Below are positions 1-7,468 of a DNA stretch of 33,048 nucleotides, piece after piece. The notes under the pieces are model-generated. The model was not told the DNA's origin. It ran no database searches and saw only the letters and a program-made list of their open reading frames with translations. The first letter of the stretch is position 1; each line of letters starts with the position of its first letter. Origin of the DNA: an uncultured bacterium (GTDB taxonomy: Bacteria > Planctomycetota > Phycisphaerae > Phycisphaerales > SM1A02); the NCBI GenBank assembly GCA_903919715.1, contig CAIXJC010000018.1, positions 1 through 33,048 on the forward strand, given 5' to 3'. The position numbers were made by a program, and so were the translations under genes.

Positions 1-312
1 CGCAGTCGGTGTGAGTGCGGCAAGTCTTGGCAACACGGGATACCGAAATCTCACGGCGCCTCTGAGTGTTGCCGCCACCGATGGAACAAGCACAGCAAAC
101 GTCGCAGTGACATGGGCGGCATCAACTGGCGCGACTGGATATCAAGTCTTCCGCAGTGGTACGACCGCTGCGATTGGAACAGTTGCAGCAGTGCTGACAT
201 ATTCCGACACAACTGCTGTTGCAGGAACTTCGTACACATACACCGTCAAAGCGACGGGCGCAGTCGGCGTGAGTGCCGCGAGTCTTGGCAACACGGGATA
301 TCGCAATCGTGT
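1..312 (+). repeat. Tandem FN3-coding repeat, 258-bp period
   Basis: Bases 1 to about 49 recur almost unchanged from base 259, giving a 258-bp (86-codon) period inside the truncated FN3/dockerin gene. The end of one unit and one complete further unit are visible, so more copies may lie to the left. The few differences are mostly at third codon positions, which suggests recent duplication or gene conversion. Confidence 0.8.
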
Positions 313-1165
313 TGGGCCCGCGACTGTGACAGCAACGGATACAGATCCAACCAAAGTTCATGTGAGTTGGACAGCAATCACGGGAACGCCAGCCGCGACT
401 GGATATGAAGTGTGGCGAACGATTGGCGATACAGCAGCGGTATTGCTCGCGACAACTGCGCCAACGACGCTCTTCTTTGATGACACGACAATCACTCCAG
501 GAGTGACTGCGCTTTATTCCGTCAAGGCGAAGTATGTACTCGTTGGATCATCACCAGCGACGACCGTTACAACTCTGCCAACAAGCGACACTGGGATTCG
601 ACCAGTTGGAGTAACAGGCGGCGGCGACGAAGGCGGCATCGCAGGCGGTCCAGAATCTTCAACAGGTCTTCCTGGCGGCAGCGGGCATGGAAGCAGTGAA
701 TCTGGAAACTTCGCTGCAGGCTCTGGCGATTCGCAGAATGAATCAACTGATCCCGCAGGCGAGGCCACAAAAATTCCACCGCAAATCGGCAACATTCCAG
801 ACTTCTGCACGGTAATTGCCACGAATCTTGCTGGGCAGATCGACACGCTTGCGGCCGCACTTGCCAGTCACAGTCAAGACGCGAACGAAACGGCGATCAC
901 TCAGAAACTGCTTGAACGCATGCGCGCGTTGATAGAACCCGCCATCGATAACGAGCCTGCTGTTTGCGTGATGTCACGCGGCGATGTCACGCTCGATGGT
1001 GTGATCGACAACGATGACCTTGCTGCATTCTTGGCAGCGTGGTCTGCGAACGACCTCGTCGGCGCGGATCTCAACCGAGATGGGCATATCACCGCCGAAG
1101 ACATGTCCATCGTGCTGAGTGCGATTGATGAGACGAATGCGGCAACTCCGCCCGGCGATCGATAG
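2..1165 (+). CDS. Secreted protein with FN3-like repeats and C-terminal dockerin-type module (5' truncated)
   Basis: The frame is open to the left edge, so the N-terminus and any signal peptide lie outside the window. The visible 388 residues begin in the end of one fibronectin-III-like repeat. A second, almost identical repeat follows (ending GVSAASLGNTGYRN, as the first does), then a third, more divergent one (VHVSWTAITGT, GYEVWRT). Next come a Gly/Ser-rich linker, a short helical stretch, and near the C-terminus two EF-hand-like loops, DVTLDGVIDNDD and DLNRDGHITAED, about 35 residues apart. Paired loops of this kind are characteristic of dockerin type I modules, which bind calcium and can dock to cohesins. 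FN3-like repeats usually act as spacers or adhesive modules in extracellular proteins. The role is therefore probably structural or adhesive on the cell surface; no enzymatic domain is visible in this fragment. It converges on the nuclease gene, 46 bp away, with no clear terminator between them. Confidence 0.8.
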   Translation, partial: AVGVSAASLGNTGYRNLTAPLSVAATDGTSTANVAVTWAASTGATGYQVFRSGTTAAIGTVAAVLTYSDTTAVAGTSYTYTVKATGAVGVSAASLGNTGYRNRVGPATVTATDTDPTKVHVSWTAITGTPAATGYEVWRTIGDTAAVLLATTAPTTLFFDDTTITPGVTALYSVKAKYVLVGSSPATTVTTLPTSDTGIRPVGVTGGGDEGGIAGGPESSTGLPGGSGHGSSESGNFAAGSGDSQNESTDPAGEATKIPPQIGNIPDFCTVIATNLAGQIDTLAAALASHSQDANETAITQKLLERMRALIEPAIDNEPAVCVMSRGDVTLDGVIDNDDLAAFLAAWSANDLVGADLNRDGHITAEDMSIVLSAIDETNAATPPGDR

Positions 1166-1211
1166 CCAGTCGCAGCGTGATCAGTTGCGTTTATAAAGAA
1201 CGTTCCGCCCG

Positions 1212-2129
1212 TCAGGGAACTGTAACTGGTGCTGGGTTTGGAACTGCAACTGGAACAACAATCGGAATTGGAACAGTTGTTGGAATCGGCTTGGTGGCAG
1301 GCGATACTGCGCTGCCTTCTTTCTTTACTGCAGGCTTCATGGCAGCGAATGCCTTATTGAGCGCAGCAGCCAATCGCACGCCACCTGCAGAAAGTCTGCG
1401 TGCGACGGTCGAAAGATTCGCTTCGTAATACGCTTGGCCAACTTTGCCATCCGCTGGCAAATCACTATAAATCTTGCGTGTAATGGCACGAGATTCATTT
1501 GCCCAAACAAGCGGATCGAGGTTCCCCTCCCACACGACGACTTCCTTCGAAGGCATCTCGGTCTCGAGCGCCTTGGCAAGCCCACTCCAATCGCCTTGCG
1601 ACTTGTGATGAATCAATACGGAATCCCAAAGTGCATGCAAGTTGGTCTTCATATCGCCGAATGCAATCACTTGAATTCGATTCCCGCCCATGTCATCTGC
1701 AAATCCCGTATGGAGCGGCTGATGCAAGTCGCCGATGAAATGGATCGCAAACTTCAGTGCCTCTTGTCTTTCCTCAATCGGCTTCGTTGGATCCGTTGCG
1801 ACAGCGAGGAAATGCGGGATTGCACCAACGACGCATTCGCCCTTTGCGCAATCGCGTTCCAAGACAATGTTCTCTTCATTTCGCGGGGCGTTGACATAAT
1901 GCAATGTCTTCGCCCAGTCATACTTGGAATCGCCGCGAATTTGGTCCGCCCAAAGTCCAGCCTTCGCAAGATCGTCATTTCCAAGCAACTCGATGATCGC
2001 CGCCCGCGTCTGCGGGGTCAACCGCGTCATTGCGATCGCACCAACAATTTGATGCCCCTCTGGCCCCCATGCATTTGCGATCGATGCGACGAAGAGTGGA
2101 ACGAGAGCGATCATGGCGATAGGTTTCAT
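1212..2129 (-). CDS. S1/P1-type zinc-dependent nuclease, secreted
   Basis: A 305-residue protein of the S1/P1 nuclease family (phospholipase C/P1 fold), which cleaves single-stranded nucleic acids using three zinc ions. An N-terminal signal peptide (about residues 1-20, ending SIANA) would expose Trp21 as the mature N-terminus. In this family the N-terminal Trp is itself a zinc ligand. All nine expected ligands can be placed: W21, H26, D62, H77, H130, D134, H140, H165 and D169 (motifs WGPEGH, HFIGDLHQPLH, NLHALWD). I chose the ATG at 2129 because it starts the signal peptide and has a purine-rich GAGGG just upstream; the open frame extends 18 codons further. The C-terminus carries an unusual Pro/Val-rich tail of about 25 residues. 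It probably acts outside the cytoplasm in nucleic-acid scavenging. It is divergent from ispE, with 52 bp between the starts. Confidence 0.92.
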   Translation of the reverse strand: MKPIAMIALVPLFVASIANAWGPEGHQIVGAIAMTRLTPQTRAAIIELLGNDDLAKAGLWADQIRGDSKYDWAKTLHYVNAPRNEENIVLERDCAKGECVVGAIPHFLAVATDPTKPIEERQEALKFAIHFIGDLHQPLHTGFADDMGGNRIQVIAFGDMKTNLHALWDSVLIHHKSQGDWSGLAKALETEMPSKEVVVWEGNLDPLVWANESRAITRKIYSDLPADGKVGQAYYEANLSTVARRLSAGGVRLAAALNKAFAAMKPAVKKEGSAVSPATKPIPTTVPIPIVVPVAVPNPAPVTVP

Positions 2130-2164
2130 GCCCTCAAGCCTACATGGGGCGTACATGCCAACCC

Positions 2165-2176
2165 TATAATTCCACC
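2165..2176 (+). promoter_or_regulatory. -10 box for ispE predicting an ultra-short leader
   Basis: A perfect TATAAT lies at 2165-2170, ending 11 nt before the ispE ATG. The intervening bases are pyrimidine-rich (tccaccctctc) and contain no Shine-Dalgarno. I see no good -35 hexamer at 16-18 nt spacing. If the box is used, transcription would start about 5 nt before the ATG. Confidence 0.45.
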
Positions 2177-2181
2177 CTCTC

Positions 2182-3120
2182 ATGGCTCAAACAATACTCA
2201 TCCAAGCACCCGCGAAATTGAATCTTGCGCTTTCAATTGGCGCAGTCAATCCGCAGGGAATGCATCCGATTTCAAGTTGGATGGTGACGGCCGACCTCTT
2301 TGATGACCTCTATCTTGAAACCCTCCCGCCAGCGAGTTTTTCCCTCTTCGCAACGATCTGGCACAAAGATGCTCTACGCCGCAGCGACATCGATTGGTCG
2401 ATTTCCAAGGACCTGGTTCACCGTGCTCACGGCCAACTGGAGAAATTCGTCGGACGCGAATTGCCAGTCAAGAGTCGATTAGAGAAACGCATTCCAGTCG
2501 GCGGTGGACTTGGCGGCGGTTCGAGTGATGCGGCTGCGATGCTGCGTGGACTGAATAAACTTTATTCACTGAAAGTATCCGCAGACGATCTTCGCGCGAT
2601 CGCTTCCACCCTCGGTTCCGATGTTCCATTTCTAATTGACGGTGGATCCGCGATCATCGGTGGCATCGGCGAAAAAATCGAATCGCTCGGTGCACCACCA
2701 GAACTGCACGCGGTCTTCTTCTTCCCAGAAGTCCCCTGCCCCACGGGAGCGGTCTATAAACAGTTCGACACACTTTCCAACTCAGCGAGTTCCCCAGCGC
2801 GATTGCGCGAAAGCAAAGTGCGCTCACTCGCCATGCAATCAAGCGTGCTACCAACCGACCCCTTCAACGATCTTGCAGAGGCTGCGGGAATAATCGCCCC
2901 TGCAATGTCGGACGATATGGAAGAAATTGCGCAACTGGCGCAACTTCCGATCCATGTCTGCGGCAGCGGATCGAGCCTCTTCACACTCTGCACCGATCCA
3001 ATGCATGCGAGCGCGCTCGCAGAAGCGTCGAGCACCCGACTGCACATTCCCGCAGTGGCAATCCAGACCACACCGCTCCCACCTATGATCCCCAACCCAC
3101 TACACGTGAGACAAATATGA
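2182..3120 (+). CDS. ispE: 4-diphosphocytidyl-2-C-methyl-D-erythritol kinase
   Basis: A 312-residue GHMP-family kinase. It phosphorylates 4-diphosphocytidyl-2-C-methyl-D-erythritol in the MEP pathway to isoprenoid precursors, in the cytoplasm. The N-terminal APAKLNLAL carries the conserved Lys of the IspE active site. The glycine-rich ATP loop PVGGGLGGGSSDAAA lies at about residues 104-118. LGSDVPF supplies the conserved Asp (about D147), and a C-terminal GSGSSLF motif matches the third GHMP motif. Length is slightly above the usual 280-300. The start is the ATG at 2182, which directly begins the conserved N-terminus. The stop overlaps the next gene by 4 nt (ATGA), so the M3 peptidase is probably translationally coupled. 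Confidence 0.93.
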   Translation: MAQTILIQAPAKLNLALSIGAVNPQGMHPISSWMVTADLFDDLYLETLPPASFSLFATIWHKDALRRSDIDWSISKDLVHRAHGQLEKFVGRELPVKSRLEKRIPVGGGLGGGSSDAAAMLRGLNKLYSLKVSADDLRAIASTLGSDVPFLIDGGSAIIGGIGEKIESLGAPPELHAVFFFPEVPCPTGAVYKQFDTLSNSASSPARLRESKVRSLAMQSSVLPTDPFNDLAEAAGIIAPAMSDDMEEIAQLAQLPIHVCGSGSSLFTLCTDPMHASALAEASSTRLHIPAVAIQTTPLPPMIPNPLHVRQI

Positions 3121-4826
3121 CCAACGCGACAACCACCCCCACTATGAAACTGCCCCCAAATCTCGACGCCGCTTGCTGGGATCAGCTTGCACCGCTTTAT
3201 GCACAGCTCAACACGCGGACGATTTCATCTGCGAAAGAACTGGAGCAACTCATCTTGGATCGTAGCGATCTTGATGCTGCATCAGACGAGGCACAGGCCA
3301 ACCTCTATATCGCAATGACCTGCCACACCGACGACGATGCACGGCGCAATGCTTTCTTAAAGTTCGTGCAAGATGTCGAACCCAATCTGCGGACGACTGG
3401 TGCAGAGCTTGATCGCAAGATCGCTGAAAGCCCATTCGCTAAGCAGCTCGATCCGCAGCGATACGAAACATATTTGCGCGCGTTGCGCCAAGACGTGCGG
3501 CTTTTTCGCGCTGACAACGTGCCGCTGCAAACCGAAGCAACCACCTTTGATCAGGAATACAGCAAAATCTGCGGCGCAATGACCGTGACCTTTGACGGCA
3601 AGGAACAAACCCTTCCGCAAATGGCGCGGTACGCAGAATCAACCGACCGAACGGTGCGCGAAGGATCGTGGACGGTCGTCGCCGCCCGCCGATTGCGCGA
3701 TCTCGATGAGGTCGACGGCATCTATGACAAGTTGATTGCTGTTCGACATCGGATGGGTCTCAATGCAGGATTCAAGGATTACCGCGACTACCAGCACGAA
3801 CGAATGATGCGCTTCGATTACAAGCCCGCAGACTGCGTTCGCTTTCATCAGGCCATCGAAGAGACGTGCGTTCCCTTGATGCGTGACTTGCATCGTCAAC
3901 GTGCGGCAGCTCTTGGATTGAAAACACTCAAGCCATGGGACTTAAAGGTTGATCTGCATGGGCGCGAGCCTCTGCGTCCATTTGCGGACAGCACGCAGCT
4001 CGTCGAGCGCACATCGCGTGCATTCCACCGACTCGATGCAGAACTCGGCGTCATGTTTGATTCGATGCGCACTGGATCCTGCTTGGATCTCGAAACCCGC
4101 AAGGGGAAGGCTCCCGGCGGATACCAATATCAACGACAACAATCCCGACTGCCCTTCATCTTTATGAATGCAGCGGGTCTTCAACGCGATCTCACAACGA
4201 TGGTGCATGAAGCTGGGCATGCGTTTCATTCGCTGCTCAGCAAACACGATCCGATTCTGGCGTACCGCGGAAGCCCGATCGAATTTGCAGAAGTCGCATC
4301 AATGAGCATGGAACTGCTGACATTTCCACAACTCGACGAGTTCTACAACGAAGAAGAAAACGCACGCGCTCGACGCGATCAGCTCGAAGGACTCGCCACA
4401 CTTCTTCCGTGGGTTGCGACGATCGATGCATTCCAACACTGGGTCTATACAAATCCTGGGCATACGCGCGCTCAACGGTCGGCATATTGGATGGAATTGA
4501 ACGAACGCTTTGGCGGCGACATTGACTGGTCTGGAAACGAAGAGACTCTCGCGTCTCTCTGGCATCGCCAGTTGCATCTTTTCGGATCTCCATTTTATTA
4601 CGTCGAGTATGGCATCGCTCAACTTGGCGCACTGCAAATGTGGCGACAAGCGCGCCGCGATCCAAAGGCGGCGCTTGCGAATTACAAACGGGCACTCGCC
4701 CTTGGTGGTTCGCGTCCCTTGCCAGACCTCTTCACTGCTGCAGGTCTCACTTTCGACTTCGGCTCCGAAACTGTTCGCGGTTTGATGGACGAAGTTCAAA
4801 CTGAACTCGCATCCATTCCAGCCTGA
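3117..4826 (+). CDS. M3 family oligoendopeptidase (PepF-like)
   Basis: A 569-residue cytoplasmic zinc metallopeptidase of family M3, expected to hydrolyse short peptides. The zinc motif HEAGH is at residues 364-368, and the third ligand is probably E392 in FAEVASMSME, 28 residues after the first His, a usual spacing for the family. Other family features are the GGYQYQRQQSRLPFIFMN segment just before the zinc motif and the HLFGSPFYYVEYGIAQLGA segment near the C-terminus. There is no signal peptide. The ATG overlaps the ispE stop as ATGA. A peptidase after ispE has no obvious pathway link; it may simply share the transcript. Assignment to M3 is firm; the PepF subtype is inferred from motif wording. 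Confidence 0.9.
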   Translation: MTNATTTPTMKLPPNLDAACWDQLAPLYAQLNTRTISSAKELEQLILDRSDLDAASDEAQANLYIAMTCHTDDDARRNAFLKFVQDVEPNLRTTGAELDRKIAESPFAKQLDPQRYETYLRALRQDVRLFRADNVPLQTEATTFDQEYSKICGAMTVTFDGKEQTLPQMARYAESTDRTVREGSWTVVAARRLRDLDEVDGIYDKLIAVRHRMGLNAGFKDYRDYQHERMMRFDYKPADCVRFHQAIEETCVPLMRDLHRQRAAALGLKTLKPWDLKVDLHGREPLRPFADSTQLVERTSRAFHRLDAELGVMFDSMRTGSCLDLETRKGKAPGGYQYQRQQSRLPFIFMNAAGLQRDLTTMVHEAGHAFHSLLSKHDPILAYRGSPIEFAEVASMSMELLTFPQLDEFYNEEENARARRDQLEGLATLLPWVATIDAFQHWVYTNPGHTRAQRSAYWMELNERFGGDIDWSGNEETLASLWHRQLHLFGSPFYYVEYGIAQLGALQMWRQARRDPKAALANYKRALALGGSRPLPDLFTAAGLTFDFGSETVRGLMDEVQTELASIPA

Positions 4827-4862
4827 TTGAAACCAAAACCAACCTCTTAACGAAAAATACTT

Positions 4863-5936
4863 ATGAAAAAAATTGTCATTCTCGGCGGCGGAAAAATCGG
4901 ACGCATGGTGTGTTTCCTCTTGGGAACATCGGGTGATTACGAAGTCCGCATCGGCGACATGAACCTCGATGGTGCACATGCAGCCGCTGCAACATTTGGC
5001 GGTAAAGGCGAAAAAGTTGATCTTTCCAATGCCGCACAAGTCGCTGCGTTCGTCAAAGGCGCTTGGGCGGTCGTGTCATGCGCTCCCTTTCACTGCAATC
5101 CGACAATCGCGACCTGTGCGCGCGAAGCTGGTGCGAATTACTTCGATCTCACTGAAGACGTTGCCGTCACAAAGAAGGTGATCGAGCTCGCAAAGGGATC
5201 GAAAACTGCGTTCATTCCACAGTGCGGACTTGCGCCAGGATTCATCACGATCGCTGCGAACCATCTCGCGAAACCATTTGCGCAGATCGAGTCACTGCGA
5301 CTGCGCGTTGGAGCGCTCCCACAGCAACCATCAAATCAGCTTGGATACAACCTGACATGGTCGACTGAAGGCGTGATCAATGAATACATCAATGCTTGCG
5401 AAGCGGTGCAAGGCGGACAGCTCGTCAGCGTCCCCGCTCTGGAACACCTTGAGAGACTCATCATCGACGGCATCGACTTCGAAGCGTTCAATACATCAGG
5501 CGGACTTGGAACGCTCGCAGAATCGCTCAAGGGACGCGTGAAGAATCTTGATTACAAGACAATCCGATTTCCCGGCCACTGCCAACTCATGCGTTTCCTC
5601 CTTCAAGAATTGCGCTTGAGCGAACATCGCGATGAACTGCGAACAATCTTGGAGCGAGCGATACCGAGCACCACCGAAGATCAAGTTGTGATTTTCGTCA
5701 GCGCCTCTGGAATGCTTGATGGACGATTGACTGAGCGCGTGTATGCGAAGCGAGTCATGGCGAAAACGATCGGGGGACATCACTGGACCGCGATTCAGTT
5801 GACGACTGCTGCGGGAATCGCTGCGATGGTCGACCTCTTCGCACAAGGAAAGACTCCGGCTCATGGACTCGTGCGCATGGAGGATGTCACGTGGGAAGAC
5901 TTCATGGCGAATCGGTTCGGGTGTTTGTACGCCTGA
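4863..5936 (+). CDS. Saccharopine dehydrogenase family oxidoreductase
   Basis: A 357-residue protein with an N-terminal Rossmann fold (IVILGGGKIGRM, residues 4-15) followed by the saccharopine-dehydrogenase NADP-binding pattern (VSCAPFHCNPTIATCAREAG, NYFDLTED, IPQCGLAPGF). It belongs with saccharopine dehydrogenase and lysine 6-dehydrogenase-like enzymes, which oxidise or reduce C-N bonds in amino-acid metabolism with NAD(P). The C-terminal domain (TWSTEGVINEY, VPALEHLE) fits the single-domain, lysine-6-dehydrogenase-like branch. The exact substrate cannot be read from sequence. It starts 36 bp after the M3 peptidase on the same strand; no strong Shine-Dalgarno precedes the ATG. Confidence 0.85.
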   Translation: MKKIVILGGGKIGRMVCFLLGTSGDYEVRIGDMNLDGAHAAAATFGGKGEKVDLSNAAQVAAFVKGAWAVVSCAPFHCNPTIATCAREAGANYFDLTEDVAVTKKVIELAKGSKTAFIPQCGLAPGFITIAANHLAKPFAQIESLRLRVGALPQQPSNQLGYNLTWSTEGVINEYINACEAVQGGQLVSVPALEHLERLIIDGIDFEAFNTSGGLGTLAESLKGRVKNLDYKTIRFPGHCQLMRFLLQELRLSEHRDELRTILERAIPSTTEDQVVIFVSASGMLDGRLTERVYAKRVMAKTIGGHHWTAIQLTTAAGIAAMVDLFAQGKTPAHGLVRMEDVTWEDFMANRFGCLYA

Positions 5937-5940
5937 TACT

Positions 5941-5992
5941 GAGTCGCTTGGATGAGTCGCTTGGATGAGTCGTTTGGATGAGTCGTTTGGAC
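5941..5992 (+). repeat. Four tandem copies of a 13-bp repeat
   Basis: The unit GAGTCGCTTGGAT is repeated at 5941-5953 and 5954-5966 exactly, then at 5967-5979 and 5980-5992 with a C-to-T change (GAGTCGTTTGGA). It begins 4 bp after the stop of the saccharopine-dehydrogenase-like gene and runs straight into a hairpin. It is non-coding in this position. Slipped-strand expansion is the simplest origin. Confidence 0.9.
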
Positions 5993-6016
5993 TTGACGCA
6001 CTCCCTGTGCGTCAAG
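5992..6016 (+). promoter_or_regulatory. Hairpin (9-bp stem) ahead of the mgtC-like gene
   Basis: CTTGACGCA (5992-6000) and TGCGTCAAG (6008-6016) form a perfect 9-bp stem with a 7-nt loop. There is no downstream T-run, so it is not a typical rho-independent terminator. It lies about 20 nt upstream of the MgtC-family start and could serve as a 5' structure, a 3' end for the upstream transcript, or an operator dyad. Confidence 0.55.
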
Positions 6017-6036
6017 ATGCATAGGATGCGCACAAG

Positions 6037-6576
6037 ATGGCGCCTCTCCAAATCGACCCTCTCGTCTTCGAGCCCCTGTGGACCAACTACACGCTCGGTT
6101 CACTCGTGCGACTTGCCGTTGCCGCGTTCTATGGACTTCTCATCGGATGGGAGCGACAACACTCGACGCACTACACCGGCGCGCGAGTCTTCGTCATCTT
6201 TACAACTTCAACTTGCCTCTTCTCGATGAGCGCAGGCCTCGCCGTACTTGGTGCAGGCCAAGGTGATGTCACGCGCGTCGCAGGTCAGGTTGTGACTGGC
6301 ATTGGATTCGTATGCGCGGCTTTCATTTTTCGCGAACGAACGAGCCTTCGAGGAGTCAGCACCGCTGTCAGTCTCTTTATGTGCGGAGCAATCGGGATAA
6401 CTCTGGGCTATGGACTGTTGACCGAAGCAACTGCGGCACTCGTCATCACGCTTGGGTGTCTCCTTCTTGGGCGTGATCAACATTCGGCAACAGTTGATGA
6501 TCGAGGATCGGGCGATCCCCTCACGCCGGTTGATCCAGCGCATCACCATGATGAACCTAGCCGCGGCGGACCGTGA
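6037..6576 (+). CDS. MgtC/SapB family membrane protein
   Basis: A 179-residue protein with four to five hydrophobic segments in about the first 145 residues, and the family hallmarks LLIGWERQ, ARVFVIF, VVTGIGFVCAAFIFRE and LRGVSTAVSLFMCGAIG. MgtC-type proteins are inner-membrane proteins linked to magnesium or envelope homeostasis and, in some bacteria, to control of the F-ATPase. The biochemical activity of this branch is not known. The C-terminal tail is hydrophilic (HHHDEPSRGG). The start at 6037 follows directly on the repeat and hairpin region. The 3' end overlaps the convergent metallophosphoesterase gene by 20 bp. Confidence 0.88.
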   Translation: MAPLQIDPLVFEPLWTNYTLGSLVRLAVAAFYGLLIGWERQHSTHYTGARVFVIFTTSTCLFSMSAGLAVLGAGQGDVTRVAGQVVTGIGFVCAAFIFRERTSLRGVSTAVSLFMCGAIGITLGYGLLTEATAALVITLGCLLLGRDQHSATVDDRGSGDPLTPVDPAHHHDEPSRGGP

Positions 6577-7468
6577 TCACGACGACTTCCGCCGGACAAT
6601 TCACGCGGAGCGGAAACCAACCGCCGACTCCCGTTGTGACAAACAAATGTGAATCGCCTTCGTGATAGTGGCCAGCGCGAAGCGAGCGTGATGCAGCTGC
6701 CCGAGGCGTCTTGCGCAAAGAAGGGAGAAGCGCAAACTGCCCCCCATGCGTGTGACCTGACAGCGTCAGTGGGACATTCCACTTTGCCGCCTCTCGAAAT
6801 GCCTTTGGATTATGCGCAAGTAGCAAGTGTGGCACCATTCCATCCTCGACGACTGAAAGAACTTCCTTTGCATTTCCAGCGAGCGTGCGTGACCAATCGA
6901 TCCCGCCGATGCGAAGCCCGCCCCGTGCGGTCATTGTCTCGCCGCGCAGCGTTGTCATTCCTGATTCACGAGCAAGCCGCATGACGTGCCCTGCGCTATC
7001 GAGCAAATCGTGATTGCCAAGGACGAAGTATCGACCCATCGACGCACGAAGTTGACCGAGCGCTGCAAAGACTGGCTCGCATCCTGCCACATCCAGGTCC
7101 ACAACGTCGCCCGTGCATGCGATGAGATCTGGCTTCGACTGTGCAAGGAGATCGACCGCTTCAAGAGCACGAGGGACTGGCATGAGATCGCCGACATGTA
7201 AATCACTGATATGCCCGACGCGCATTCCATCAAACTTCGCAGGCCAATTTGGAATTTTCAGTTCGATCTTGCGCATCTCGATCGACTTCGTCAAATGCTT
7301 GCGCAACAACGCTCCCCCGACAATCTGGTCTGGCAAACGAGTCAGCACTGCGTGCCTCAACTTCGCACGCGCCATGCGCCCATGCTTGTCGCCGCGCCCC
7401 GCGAGCTTCCCATGAGCGACCAATTCGCCGATGGTGACACGGTTCTTCTTTGCTTTAGAACTTGACAT
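6557..7468 (-). CDS. Metallophosphoesterase (YaeI-like calcineurin superfamily)
   Basis: A 303-residue protein with the full metallophosphoesterase motif series in order: HISDLHVGD, CTGDVVD, LGNHDL, LLLAHNP and LSGHTHGGQ. These residues bind a two-metal centre that hydrolyses phosphoesters. The closest functional type by motif wording is the YaeI/YkuE group of phosphodiesterases that act near membranes. The basic N-terminal region of about 80 residues has no clear transmembrane segment. I chose the ATG at 7468 because a GGGAG Shine-Dalgarno lies 4-5 nt upstream; the frame is open to 7519. With this start it overlaps the end of the upstream beta-barrel gene by 14 bp, suggesting coupling. It converges on, and overlaps, the mgtC-like gene. 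Confidence 0.88.
   Translation of the reverse strand: MSSSKAKKNRVTIGELVAHGKLAGRGDKHGRMARAKLRHAVLTRLPDQIVGGALLRKHLTKSIEMRKIELKIPNWPAKFDGMRVGHISDLHVGDLMPVPRALEAVDLLAQSKPDLIACTGDVVDLDVAGCEPVFAALGQLRASMGRYFVLGNHDLLDSAGHVMRLARESGMTTLRGETMTARGGLRIGGIDWSRTLAGNAKEVLSVVEDGMVPHLLLAHNPKAFREAAKWNVPLTLSGHTHGGQFALLPSLRKTPRAAASRSLRAGHYHEGDSHLFVTTGVGGWFPLRVNCPAEVVVITVRRG

Noticed and set aside
1434-2303. 289-codon plus-strand frame
   Set aside because: It is antisense to the S1/P1 nuclease, which has all its metal ligands, and it overlaps ispE.
5992-6016. Rho-independent terminator
   Set aside because: The stem is good but no T-rich tract follows on either strand, so I list it only as a hairpin of unknown role.
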